Positions 53,401-63,923 of a stretch of DNA of 64,000 bases are shown here, piece by piece; the first letter of the stretch is position 1; every line of letters begins with the position of its first letter. The translations under genes were made by a program, and so were the position numbers. Source of the stretch: Oegoconia quadripuncta (taxonomy: Eukaryota; Arthropoda; Insecta; Lepidoptera; Autostichidae); contig OX438759.1 in assembly GCA_949316235.1 (NCBI GenBank), positions 11,197,618 to 11,261,617 of the forward strand, read 5' to 3'. The notes under the pieces are model-generated. The model was not told where the DNA came from. It ran no database searches and saw only the letters and a program-made list of their open reading frames with translations.

Positions 53401-56400
53401 AACTTATATTATTTAGAACAATTAGAGGTACTGACATTCATCTTAATATAATGTATAATAAAGAGCAAATTAAAGAAGTAGAGTCAACGAAATTTCTGGG
53501 ACTACATAGTGACAAATTCTGCAATTTGCATTCTGTTATCTGCCATATTGAAAATATATGTGAAAGACTGGACAAATGTGTAGTTGGTTTATGTAGATAA
53601 AGTAGTATAACATTGCAAGAAGTGGCACTGACGGTTTTCCATGGACGAGTATCATCCAGCCTCAATTATGGACATATAATATATGGGGTATTTTTTCTGT
53701 CTTCTATTTTCGTCATGTAAAATTTTAATTTTCTTCTTGTATTTTTCACATTTCATATTTAATTTTTTAATTGTTTTCAGTGTTGGGTCCTGAACCTGGA
53801 AATCAAAATGACACTTAAACAAATTAATTCATTAATGTATTTGTAGTGGACGTCTTTCGGCTGATTATGATATGATGATGAATTTTATTTTCATGTTCTA
53901 TAAATACAGAACATGATTTCAGATAAAATTGATACTTATAAAATTGATTGCCCTGACTGATTACCAACGCCCAGACAAAAATACTGTATTTAGAAAGCTG
54001 AAATTTGGTAAGAAAAAGAGGGTGGCAAAGTTTGTAAATCTAAGCGAGCAAAGCTACGAGGCTGTTTGCTAGTAATAACTAAAAATTAAATACTCACTAT
54101 AAAGATTCGTGACGGTAGGGCAACATCCCGGAAGGCCGTGTTATTAAAGTCCGATTAAAATAGAATTCCTCAAAATGAAAAGAGCAATCGAATGAAAATT
54201 GACCTCACATGTATCTTTAAATGTTCCATTCCTATTGCATCCAGCCACATTTTTCTTTTTCGATAATTTTTAGGCAACCTAAAACGAAAAAAAGCGGTAT
54301 AGAAACATTACACAACAATTCACACTGGAAAACATCGATATAAAAAATGGCTTGAAGGGCAACTCTATCGACAAAAAGCAACTGTTTTAAACTTCCTAAA
54401 ATAACTATCAAAACCCACAAAAATACGTAGTTTATGCTAAATTCGTTATGAATTATTCGTAAACTATTTATAAGAAAGCAAAAACATATGGCTTTTAATG
54501 TATTATTTGGTATTTTTGCTAAATACTAATACGTACCGGTGTAAATTATATGTTTGGTCGATTTTCGCTTTTTTTGATGCCGTAACCAAAAACACTGCTA
54601 TTAGACATGTTCCCTGTATTTTCTTTCACTTTATAATGAACTTTGGAACACGATAAAGTCACAAATTAAAACAATTCTGGCACAAAACACTGCAAAACAA
54701 CTCTCGTTGACAGCCTACGTACCTGTCACACTGAGAAACAAAAATGTCAAACCGGCCGCAGTTAGGTATTTCTATGACGTGACTTTTTGGTATTGCCGAA
54801 AATAGTTCATACAAATATATTGTTGTCTCTTTTTACGTGGACTATTGTAGGTTAGTGAAAATGAGATGGCTATATGTTTATGATTACAATGTCGATTTCC
54901 ATCATATTTGTATAACCGATTGTTCATATAGAATAATAGACCATCTCCATAGGTTTCAGTACTCAGAGGTATATACTGACCTATGAGAGTTGGAGACACT
55001 GGTTCCGACTGATCCGAACAATAGCTAATAATAATAACCATAGCTTATTTTATGTAGGTACCGATATATACCCAATATGTAACTCCTAGTCGCAAAGCAA
55101 CTCAAAGTAGAAAGAACTAGAAAATCTAAATCATTTTTTTGCAACTTTTGGTTTGAATAGCTCCATGTTCAAACTCTAGAAACGTGTTCACAGCAAGAAG
55201 CTTATACCCAAATGGAGATTGCAAGGTTCTATGCCTTTTATTCATAGTGCAAACACCATTGGTTCACACATATGTAGAATCGCTCTTATTTTTAATCGAT
55301 TATTACAAATCGATTATTTATTGCGCATCACTAAAAAGAAAACACGGCCGACCACCGGCTGACACTTTCAAAAATATCCGTTGAAATCGTTGGCGAGAAT
55401 AATTTCCTTTTTGTTTTTATTGTCGACTGAATACAAAAATAGAGGAAACGTATTTTTAGAATTTGGAAGTTTCTTAGTTCGGGGTGTTATAAGAGCATTA
55501 CAATTTATACGAGCTATACTTTTAGAAGACGAATGTTTTCAACTATATTTACTGATTCTCCGCCTGTTCATAGCGATAGAAGCAATCTCAAAAACATTTA
55601 CCATAGATTTCAAAATCTTCTTAAACGTGGAACCGATACCATGTTGTCTTCGAGAAGTACTGCCGTATCGGAAGACAGTTTTGTAACTCCTGTGTCTTCG
55701 GTAGGAGATCTTATAGCGATGTCACCAAAACGTACAGATGATGTTCCACAACAATCGGACGTGACTGGTGATCTTCTCACTGGGACGGAGTTCGACAGCC
55801 TGTGCGATGTGTCGATGCCAGAGGTACCTTTGTGCGACGACATGTATATGGACGCAACCAGCATAGACTATCTTGTCAAATGTGCGAATCGTAATCATAC
55901 CATGGTAGACAGAGGCAAGGAAAGTTTATTTGTTAAGTTTGACCCACTGTATGCGCAGCACGACCTTGCCTCAACACACTCTGAATCAGTAGCAGACTCC
56001 TCGGAATGTGATATTGGGTATGAAACCGGTAGTATGGCATCTGTACACACTGAAAACCAAACCATCTCACCTAAATATTGCATATCTGCTGGATCCATGC
56101 TCTTGACAAATGCCAAGGATAAACCTACTCAAGTCGTTCCACCTGTTGTTAATGATGTCCCAAAAGTAAGTGCCGCTCTATCACGATCTACACCAGCGTT
56201 AGTACGCAGTGTGTCAGCCATCTTAACTCCAAGTCAAGTAGCCACAGATAGACTCATTAGTATATCAGGCAACACACCACCAACAGCTGCCCCGCGTAGT
56301 CCTAGATTTAATGCCACCATTGCACAATCAGATCGTCTTCAGTCTTTGCGTATCATTCTCCAGAAGCAGGATTATGAAATAATGCAGCTATCACAAGAAA

Positions 56401-59400
56401 ACAGGTCTTTGAGATCAACACTGCAAGATATTGAACATAAATATTCTACAACATTAGAAGACTTGGAAACTAAAGTGAGAAAGTTGACTGATGAAAGAGA
56501 TAATTTATTAGACAGAGAAAACAAACTAGTTCAGCAAGTTAATGATAAAATTATGAGTAATAAACAAATGAGTATTGTTATGGAAGAATATGAAAAAACT
56601 ATTTCCTCATTAATAGGTGAACAACAGAGAGAAAAAATTCAATGTCAGGAAATTCAGGAAAAACTGACATCTGACAGAGACCAAGCTTTGGATCACCTAT
56701 CAAGCATGGAGAGCTCTTTCAATGATCTTCTTTCAAAGTATGAAAAATGCAAGACTGTCATATTAGATGCCAAGGAACGAGAAAAGATATATTCACAAAA
56801 AATTTCAGAATATGAAATTGGTATGAAAAAGTATGAGATGTTGTATAATGACCTAAAACGTATTACATCTGACAAACTAGCTAAAGCAAATGAAACTCTA
56901 GAGGGGATTAAAAAGAGCCATAATGTAGAAGTCATGAAATTGAATGCAACAATAAAAAAACATGAGATTAAAATTGCTTCCTTGGATGAGTCTTTGACAC
57001 AGAAAACCAGGGATAATGAAGAGCTGACAAGAATATGTGATCAACTCATTAACGAAGTTCGTTGATTGTACTGCAAATGTTTAGTTAGATTTCTAGTTTA
57101 GCAATTGGTGCTCTATTTACTTATGTAGATATTTATTTGGAGTACCCTTTCCAATACTATCGAAATTCTGTGATGAATCTCAATTTCTATATTTATTGTT
57201 AAATTTTATGTATGTTTTACACCAGTCACATGTGTGGTAACATCTTCTAAATAACATTGAACAGTTGAACCTACTTGCTGTTTTTTAGGGTTCCTAGTAG
57301 TCAAAAAACCCAATAGTCCGTCCATCTGTATTTCACAGGCTTATAATAATGACATTTCACAGGGAGGTAGCTTACGTGCCAAAAAGTTTGAGGGTTTCGT
57401 AAAAAATAATAATTTATGGGTACTGATAATAATTTACTTTGAATAGGAATAAATAATTAAACATATTTCACCTTCAAATTAAACATTTCGCAATATATGA
57501 GAGTAGTATTACCACGCATATTAGTTTAGAAGTACTTTAACTAGGCCGCTGGCACACAATGTTCACAATCTGTGCGTGTGTAAAAAGGTTAAGGGTTTCG
57601 CATACCCTTAACCTTTTTACACACGCACAGATTTCACACACTAATGGCGGTATTAATAAATTGATCTTGAGATTGATGTCTCAGTCTCAATACAATTTTG
57701 TTTTGATACTGTTTTAATATGCAACAGATTCTCAAGTATCAACTTAAGGTCATCTCAATTTTATTAATACGGGCCTAAATGTCCTCAGTGTACCTGATAT
57801 AATAATAGATTTCTTTTGTTGTAACCAACCCCGAATTAAGGTTTTCTTGAATTTTCCAACACAATGTTGTGATGAACACCTTCACTTTCTCTTTTAGTCA
57901 CAAAGGGAAAGACAAAAAGCCTGCCATGTGTGGTGGGTGAAAGTGAAATGTCAATAGATTTCATTGATTCTCTGAGTGAATGAATCAGTGGAAAGTGGAG
58001 GGTAAAGCATCAAGAATCATTTAAGAAAAGAAAGCATTTGTTACCTATACAAAACTGTGAACTTTGATTCTGGCTTTTTGTACTTTTATTTATTTTGTAT
58101 TTGTGGATAGGATATAGAAAATAGAGCGTAGTTTTTAAAAAGCAATATACTTGTATTCATAGAAATACCCTGCCAAGAAAACAAAAGGGGTGGATATCCT
58201 ACAAGTCAGACTTAGTTTACCCCTTTCATATTTTTGTAATCAAGGATTTTGTGAAATGTTTTTTTGTGAAATTTAAACGTCAAAAAGATAAGAATATTGC
58301 AGGTTGCTTAAACATAAATTCATTTTGAGAAATACTTTTTAGTAAGTAAATCCTAAATGATCAAAATTATTTCCATACCATTTTCTAACTTTGGATGTAT
58401 GTGCCATTTTAAATGTTTAACTATTATCTATCAAGTGTTTTAGGTACTGTAATATGACTGCTTTTACAATAAATATAATAAATATTGCACAAAATTTGTT
58501 GTTTTATAAACCTAGGCACCAAACTAGTTATCTAAACATTGCTTTTTAGGTTTTTATGAAATGAACGGTGAACTGATTACGAACACTTTCCACTAGGAAC
58601 CGTGGTGAATATAATCAAAAAAATTTCGATAACCCATACACAGTAAATCATTCTGAAACTTTTACTATGGAAGTCCAACAATTTTCTTCTAAATTCGGCT
58701 TTGGTTCTTAGTGGAAAGTTGTTCATAATCAGGAGTGGAGTCACCTGCCGAAAATTTTTGGACATCCATACTAAAGTTTGTTTTTGAATGGTTTACTTTG
58801 TATGGGTAATCGAAAATTTTTTGATCGAATTCGACTATGGTTATTTGGGGAATGTTGTTCGTAATCAGAGTGGCTTCACCATTTAATGGGCATTACACCA
58901 TTTAATGGGAATTCAAATATACCGTGTATATAAAATAAACACTACACAAATACTACCATACATCATACTTTTCGTTTCACCTTCTTGCATTATATTTTTA
59001 TGTTAATCTCTTGTTACTAACTTTTAATTTTGGCACTTGTACCTACACACCACTCAAGGACAATAGATCGTTCAAAAAATCTAGCATTTGTGCAAATCAT
59101 TGAGGATACCTAGTCATAAAATGTACATTAAATTCAGTTTATACATTGGTATTCCTTTCAGTTGGCTCTCCCACGAGACAGGGAGTCACGAATATTATAT
59201 TTGAGTAAATAAAATAAATATCCTAACACACAGCGCCATCTAGTTACTAAGCAACTAGGCTTGTATTATGGCTACCTTGGTTGGATGGTTCTTAAACTAC
59301 ACGAATACTTTTTAACATATAGGTATATGCAAATAATTTACATATTAAATGAAACATCCACTCGGGTACACATGTCCGTCATCAATCATCATACAAACAT

Positions 59401-61801
59401 ATTCCCCTAGCGGAATTCATACCCGGAATTTTAGTATTGCAGTTAGCGTTTTATTTTAAACCACTACACCAAATAAAAAGGTTGGGTTCTTACAAAGCTG
59501 CCCTCAGTCATCACCGGATGGATGGTTTAAAAATTTAACAGATAAAAGATAAAAGTGTAAAATTTTATCAGGTTTCATTATGTAGTACAACAAAATTTCG
59601 TACGACGACGCATTGTTTCCGGGACCCTCGGGGCGCACGGAGGGGTAAGGACTTACAGAATTTTCTCATTGGTTTTTCGGTGAAAACATTCTGAGTTAAT
59701 TCTTCATGTACTGTCGACCGCACATCAAGCATACCACTGCCAATAGCTGAGCTCGCATAAGGTGGTAGCGCCACAATCTTGGTTCAATCACAAAAAAGGT
59801 TGTGAAGAAAGGGGCAAGCTTCCTGGTTGTAGACTACGGTTCAAGTAACCAATTCGTCCGTCCGCCCTCACTCAAATCAAATAATAAATGTTTTATTTCG
59901 TAAATTATAAAAATAACATCTGAAAACGTCACGACATACAATTACCACTCATTCGCAACTGGCTCCCCAGAGAAGAACGAGCAAGAAAATCAGGGATTTG
60001 ATCTTTCTAAATAAATATTTTTACAATTTATAATTGGGAAAATAAATAATAGACATATTGCCGAGCGGTTCAAGTCTGCATTGTTATCATCTTATATAAA
60101 TAGGTATATAGGAGGAGAAAGAAAGACCTGCTTGTATCATTGTGAGTTGATAGCTACACAATTTACTATAGCTTACATTTACTATGTTAAAAGCGAAATA
60201 TCTTTAAAACCTCAACGATTTCTATCAAACATAACAAAGAACTATCTTATAAATACCAGCTTGGAAAATAAAACACCATTTTCTGATAGGTTCAACCGTT
60301 TTAGCACTATAATGTCACAAACAGACAACGGACATAGGCTTAAAACTTATGACACTCCTGTTTTTAAAACGACGGGTGTTACGTGTTTAACGGCGTTGTG
60401 AGTGTGTGCATGTGTTCGTGTGTGTATCCAGTCTTTGTCCGGACGTATCTCAGTAATACATGGTCTGATTTGAGTGCGAGATTTTTATATATTTGCCCAG
60501 GGAAAATACGGTAAAAAATTATTTTATAGAGGTATATTAGAGATGTAATATTGAATAATCAAACCTAAAAAAAACGAGCGCTTAGTCTAGATTTTTTTAG
60601 AAATCCCTATTTTTAATTTGTATGTTAATAACAATAATAATAATAATAATAAATATTTCGGACACTTACACCAATCATCTAGTCACCAAACTAAGCGAAG
60701 CTTGTGCTATGGAAACTAGATAACGGATAAACATACATACCTAAATATTTATATAAACATCCATGACTCGGGAATAAATGTTTGTAACTATTACATTATT
60801 GTACAATAAATACTAACTGATATTTGTAGACTTTTGTTAAACACAGTTAACTTATTGATGGATAAAAAACTAAGCATGATATACTCATAGTTAGGCATGC
60901 ATGTGTTTTAGCTGAAAATGTCGTCGAGCAGCATTGCCATACTATATTAATTCTGTGGCATTGCTTAAGAAATAAAAAGCGAACTAATATTTTGTAACGA
61001 TAATTTCCCTAAATATTTTGAATGTAAAGAAATACCCATCAATTGAGCATTTTTTTAAAAGACACATTTCTCAAATTTAGCTTATTTAGTTACTTAGTAC
61101 TTGCGTTTCTTAAAAATGCTTAATGTTTAGCAATTGTTATACTATATTTAGGAACACTTTTTTAAATGTTTCAAGAAAATCGCGCTTATGCGTTTTTCCG
61201 AGGTCAAACCGTATTTTCCCTGGTCTATTAGACTAAGCGAGAGGACAGGTTCTTGGCTATGTTTGATGAAAATCGATTCAGCCGTTTCGAAGATATTTAG
61301 CTTTCAACACAGTTTTTTTGGTGTGTATTTCGACGATATCAGTCTTTCGAGGGTTTTTTATTTTTTTTTTATATATAATTTAAGATTAAACCCGGAGATG
61401 CGTTGTTCGCCATGTTTCTTGGAAATCGGTTAAGCCGTTTCGAAGATATTTAGCTATCTATTGGTCCAGGCTACCTGGACGCAATAATCATTTGTTCTGT
61501 CAATATTGTTGGAGGGTTTTCTACATTTTCAATTTATAGATATTACGTCATGGATTAAAAATATTTCATTCTGTTATTTCCAGGAGAAACAGATGTCATC
61601 TGGTGTTTTAATGACCAATCCGTAATAGATAAGTTTATAACGACTAGCGACAGCGACCACAATGAGGGCTACAGTAAATGCAAACTGGAGATGAGCCGGA
61701 CGGGTCGTGCGCACTTCTACGGCTATTTGGACACAAAGGTGCCGAAAGATGGCCGGATCAAAAAAGCTGGGTACTGCGCTATGAGGTCTAAGAGAATCAG
61801 G
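47491..61801 (+). CDS. NDUFAF1: NDUFAF1 (CIA30), first two exons; continues beyond the window
   Basis: 5' part of the mitochondrial complex I intermediate-associated assembly factor. Exon 1 is 47491-47785: a mitochondrial targeting-type N-terminus rich in Ser, Lys and Arg (RSYSVLSKTINKSINF), then KLGFKELKYEINLWSQEM and DPLLVARPG. Exon 2 is 61584-61801: ETDVIWCFNDQSVIDKFITT, SDSDHNEGYSKCKLEMSRTG, RAHFYGYLDTKVPKDGRI and GYCAMRSKRIR, the start of the CIA30 fold. The join CCAG plus GA (donor gtaaga, acceptor ttccag) restores the family sequence RPGETDVIW in phase, which is strong evidence that the two pieces, 13.8 kb apart, are one gene. The remaining C-terminal exons were not found before 64000. 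The intron holds a whole TACC gene. Exon 1 alone could pass for an orphan 117-aa protein, which it is not. Confidence 0.9.
48669..49054 (-). mobile_element. Stem-loop-tailed retroposon, full copy 3, with 12-bp target duplication
   Basis: Flanked by TGAAGAAAGTTA (48657-48668 and 49055-49066). Almost identical to 7476-7868. On the minus strand it ends CTCCTAAAGGAG, GAATGAAACC and an A13 tail. A 9-base in-frame difference from copy 1 lies near the end of the shared open frame. Confidence 0.85.
49067..49437 (-). mobile_element. Stem-loop-tailed retroposon, diverged copy 4
   Basis: Starts directly after copy 3's target repeat, with the same orientation and order of parts (TCTCTAGGAGAAGGCAAAGC through CGCCGAGATCCCGCCAAAAA), but with several small deletions. 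Adjacent insertion of two family members suggests a favoured site or a tandem event. Confidence 0.75.
50873..51018. mobile_element. 146-bp foldback element, ACTGGTGTCGATTCGG family, full copy
   Basis: About 40-bp inverted ends with a few mismatches: the left starts ACTGGTGTCGATTCGGTTGT, the right ends AGCCGAATCGACACCAGT. Two worn copies are at 30262-30360 and 32640-32760. Non-coding. Confidence 0.85.
51440..51870 (-). mobile_element. LINE RT C-terminal remnant, minus strand
   Basis: The minus strand reads TYRITVWGGTCKTNLIQLER and AQRAVIKVANFNSR, then after a frameshift VLTVRQLFIHGTILRQHKVP. This is the thumb and C-terminus of a jockey/CR1-like reverse transcriptase. A short inverted repeat (AACTCTCGATATAA and its inverse at 51668 and 51709) lies at the frameshift. 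Confidence 0.8.
52905..53015 (+). repeat. Diverged AAGAGATCTCTT-family fragment
   Basis: Text order TTACGCTTTATTG, AAATAAGGAAGG, CAGCCTTATCTCGGCGCTCT and CTTCCAGGCAAC, matching the family at 2925-3030 with more changes. Confidence 0.4.
53088..53372 (-). repeat. tRNA-derived SINE with (ATT)n tail
   Basis: The minus-strand head starts GACGACCTGTTTGGTATAGT and has the B box GGTTCGAATCC near 53305. The body includes CATATGTTTGTATGATGAAT and ACTAGATGGCGCTGTGTGTA and ends in a TTATTATTATT tail (53085-53115). Related copies: 20521-20600, 59205-59480, 60640-60800 and 63690-63923. Not a functional tRNA: the anticodon arm does not fold and the body continues. Confidence 0.85.
53420..53695 (+). mobile_element. 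LINE RT remnant, plus strand
   Basis: The plus strand reads KEQIKEVESTKFLGLHSDKF, CHIENICERLDKCVVGLCR then a stop, and LQEVALTVFHGRVSSSLNYG. This is the post-palm part of a jockey/CR1-like RT with an internal stop. In NDUFAF1 intron 1. Confidence 0.75.
55533..57065 (+). CDS. tacc: TACC family centrosome/spindle protein, intronless
   Basis: A single open frame of 510 codons without introns. Transforming acidic coiled-coil proteins bind microtubule plus ends and centrosomes together with the XMAP215/Msps polymerase and are regulated by Aurora A. Residues 128-139 (GKESLFVKFDPL) match the conserved TACC motif around the Aurora A site, putting the candidate phosphoserine at Ser131. Residues from about 300 to 510 are one long heptad-rich coiled coil (SLRIILQKQDYEIMQLSQEN, KCKTVILDAKEREKIYSQKI) ending in the family's terminal sequence SLTQKTRDNEELTRICDQLI. 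The N-terminal 300 residues are Ser/Thr/Pro-rich and look disordered. The ATG at 55533 is the first in frame; untranslated 5' exons cannot be excluded. The gene lies wholly within NDUFAF1 intron 1 on the same strand, which together with the lack of introns suggests an old retrocopy. Family call firm; origin inferred. Confidence 0.9.
   Translation: MFSTIFTDSPPVHSDRSNLKNIYHRFQNLLKRGTDTMLSSRSTAVSEDSFVTPVSSVGDLIAMSPKRTDDVPQQSDVTGDLLTGTEFDSLCDVSMPEVPLCDDMYMDATSIDYLVKCANRNHTMVDRGKESLFVKFDPLYAQHDLASTHSESVADSSECDIGYETGSMASVHTENQTISPKYCISAGSMLLTNAKDKPTQVVPPVVNDVPKVSAALSRSTPALVRSVSAILTPSQVATDRLISISGNTPPTAAPRSPRFNATIAQSDRLQSLRIILQKQDYEIMQLSQENRSLRSTLQDIEHKYSTTLEDLETKVRKLTDERDNLLDRENKLVQQVNDKIMSNKQMSIVMEEYEKTISSLIGEQQREKIQCQEIQEKLTSDRDQALDHLSSMESSFNDLLSKYEKCKTVILDAKEREKIYSQKISEYEIGMKKYEMLYNDLKRITSDKLAKANETLEGIKKSHNVEVMKLNATIKKHEIKIASLDESLTQKTRDNEELTRICDQLINEVR
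57567..57633. repeat. Perfect 30-bp-arm hairpin after TACC
   Basis: Arms 57567-57596 and 57604-57633 are exact inverse copies (left arm starts AATCTGTGCGTGTGTAAAAA) around the 7-base loop TTCGCAT. About 500 bases after the TACC stop and before its likely polyadenylation signal, so it may be transcribed. Confidence 0.92.
57643..57778. mobile_element. 136-bp foldback element in the TACC 3' flank
   Basis: The left end ATGGCGGTATTAATAAATTG and the right end CAATTTTATTAATACGGGCC are imperfect inverse copies. Non-coding MITE-like unit lying next to the perfect hairpin at 57567-57633. Confidence 0.65.
58467..58472 (+). terminator. Candidate TACC polyadenylation signal
   Basis: AATAAA, repeated nearby as AATAAATATT, about 1.4 kb after the TACC stop. 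It is the first clear plus-strand hexamer cluster followed by a GT-rich stretch (TTTGTTGTTTT). Confidence 0.4.
59205..59480 (-). repeat. SINE copy, (ATAAA)-tail family
   Basis: Matches 53088-53372: CACAGCGCCATCTAGTTACT, GTCATCAATCATCATACAAA then CATATTCCCCTAGCGGAATT. The B box is damaged, and the head is near 59470. Confidence 0.7.
60640..60800 (-). repeat. SINE copy lacking the tRNA head
   Basis: Body only: CACTTACACCAATCATCTAG, AAACTAAGCGAAGCTTGTGC and CATCCATGACTCGGGAATAA, preceded by (AAT)n at about 60630-60650. Nearly the same body as 63690-63923. Confidence 0.75.
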
Positions 61802-62295
61802 GTAAATTGCTTGAACTGTTTCGTGAACTACGTAGTGACAATTTTCATCAAACATGGCTAGTTTTCCCGTAGTTTAATCATCATCGTCTGATGGTACAGG
61901 GTATGAGAAATATACGGCATACAGGCCAAGTTTAGAATCCATTTGAGGTTAGAATTATAACTTTCATTAAAACCGTTCCGAAACTGTAAAGAAACCTAAA
62001 CCCATATTGACCAGACCTTAAATTATGTAACTTCTTCCGTATCGTCATCGATAACGTTGACCAATGAGAGATCATTAAATTGCTGAGCGAGCCATTAGCC
62101 AGCCAATCACACGGCAGAACGTTGAACTACTGAATGCCGTAATTCTAATACCCTATATAATGAGAGAATAAGATGACCAGGAAGTAGGAACTTGGTAATA
62201 GAACCTTCCAGTTTGGCCTCAAATTTGGATATACTATGGAGCTGTGTTTAAATGTTTGACGATTTAATGATCATCAGGATGTGGTAACTGGATCT

Positions 62296-63364
62296 ACGCA
62301 ACGGTACTACAACCTTCCATTTGTATCGCCACCCAGGCCCCGCAGGGTAGGGGGGCAGAGGATCGCCTATCATTAAAGATAAGCTCTCCTCCGTGCCCCC
62401 CATGCGGCTGCGTCTCCCCTCGCTCTGCGAGTGCGTGACCTCGCAGAGAGAGAGGACCGCTTTCCACGGCCTCTCCTTGGCGTCCGCAGCTCGAACCTGG
62501 CTGCGGCCGGCAAAGAGTGGCCGTCCCGCACGGCTACGACCTCTCAACAGAGAGGTCGTCCCCTACCATAGCGGCCTGCAACAGCGGGAGGCCCGGAGAG
62601 GAGGCGATAAGGGAACTCCGCCCCTCCAACCCTCCCGCCGTCTCCCCCTACGAACAGAGGGAGAGGGCCGCTTCCCACGACCTCTCGTCGACGGCCGCAG
62701 CCTTAGCTGCAGTCGTAAAGGAGAGGTCGCCCAAGTGCTGCAGACGATTCCACGGCGTCCCCTGCCCAGATGGGCATTCCTCAGGGAGCGCCGCTTCCTC
62801 GCCGCAGCCCGCTGTGGTGGAATATGCCCTCCACCTTCCCTCGTCGTTCCACTCCCGAAAACGAATTTTCGGAAGTAGAACGACGAGGGCATTCGGCGCC
62901 GAGGCGGGCCTCGGAGCCGAAACTTGGGCTGGTTTTTTATAGAGGTTTTCCTTCCTCGCGGTCCGGGCGGTTAAGCCAAGACCCTCGGTCCCGGACTGCA
63001 GCTGAAAGCCGCAGTCCCGGATTACGAGCCCGGCGGTGGCAAGGGGTAGGAAGTTCCCCCTAACCTCCTCCCCACGCCTGCTCGGCGGCAGTGCGAGTGC
63101 ACACCGAGCCCACCCTTACTCCCCCACTAGGAGGGGAGCGTCTCCTGCTCCATCCGCAGTGCCCTCTGCTAAACCAGAGGGACACGCGGAGGAGCCCACC
63201 CCGTCAGACTATTAGCCATCGGTCAACAAGAACCCTTAAAGGGAAGTTGTTGACCGATGCCCAGGGTGCACCGGCCCAACGACTACCGTTCCCCCCAGAC
63301 GTATCCAGGGGGACAAGTAGCCATCAGGCACACGAGGAGGTTGTCTGACATCGCACCCCTGACT
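62296..63364. mobile_element. GC-rich 1.07-kb insertion of unknown type in NDUFAF1 intron 2
   Basis: Base composition jumps from AT-rich to strongly GC-rich from about 62330 and falls back at about 63370. A 9-bp direct repeat, ACTGGATCT (62287-62295 and 63365-63373), flanks it and may be a target duplication. Inside are imperfect internal repeats (GAGAGGACCGCTTTCCACGG against GAGAGGGCCGCTTCCCACGA; GCGTCCGCAGC against CGGCCGCAGCC) and a perfect hairpin at 63217-63259. Several open frames up to 161 codons on both strands are what GC-rich DNA gives by chance; none resembles a known protein. No inverted termini or poly-A tail seen. Confidence 0.6.
63217..63259. repeat. 13-bp-arm perfect hairpin in the GC-rich block
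   Basis: CATCGGTCAACAA (63217-63229) pairs exactly with TTGTTGACCGATG (63247-63259). The loop contains a second small palindrome, CCCTTAAAGGG. Confidence 0.9.
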
Positions 63365-63689
63365 ACTGGATCTGACCCATCCTCAGTTTACAAATTTAAA
63401 TATTTTGGACGCGATTTGTGAACTCCATTGAACTGAGGAATTGTTTTTGACCTTTTTGAAAATTCTCGGTAGAAATGAAAAGCTATTTAGGGTGTCGTAG
63501 CCAAAGGTAAATAAATAATAAAAAAGTTAATAATAGATCTCGGTTCAGTGTCTGTCTATCACACCTTTATCTTAGAAGCCATCTCATTGAAATTTGAAAC
63601 AGTTTTAGAAATGTATTATCCACATCTTCTTCTATAACGACAAACGCTAACGCTTCGACTCTCCCAACTGATTTCATATAAACTGTTCG

Positions 63690-63923
63690 CGATTTATATA
63701 AATAAATAAATATTGCGCACACTTACACCAATCATCTAGTCACAAACTAAGCAAAGCTTGTACTATTAGATAACGGATAAATACATAAATGTTCATATAA
63801 ACATCCATGACTCGGGAATAAATGTTCATATTAATCACACAAACATTTACTCCTCGCGGGATCCGAACCCGCAACCGTTGGTTTCGCAGACAGGATCACT
63901 ATCCACTACACCTATCGGTCGTC
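63690..63923 (-). repeat. Full tRNA-derived SINE, youngest-looking copy
   Basis: The minus strand starts GACGACCGATAGGTGTAGTG, with the B box GGTTCGGATCC near 63868. The body reads CATTTATTCCCGAGTCATGG and GACTAGATGATTGGTGTAAG and ends in an ATTTATTTATTTAT tail. Same family as 60640-60800 and related to 53088-53372. Confidence 0.85.

Larger units (their letters stand above)
58500..61583. other. Rest of NDUFAF1 intron 1 after TACC
   Basis: AT-rich, no gene supported. Holds SINE copies at 59205-59480 and 60640-60800 and an interspersed repeat near 61230-61450 (AAATCGGTTAAGCCGTTTCG). A 106-codon plus frame at 60081-60401 looks like repeat sequence. Confidence 0.55.

Noticed and set aside
54772..55041. 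89-codon minus-strand frame upstream of TACC
   Set aside because: No similarity that I recognise and no credible exon borders; likely chance.
55381..55686. 101-codon frame overlapping the TACC start
   Set aside because: Overlaps TACC in a different frame; the TACC frame has the conserved motif and the coiled coil.
62393..63348. Several frames of 85-161 codons in the GC-rich block
   Set aside because: Overlapping frames on both strands, expected from GC-rich DNA with few stop codons; composition is Arg/Pro/Ser noise and no domain is visible.
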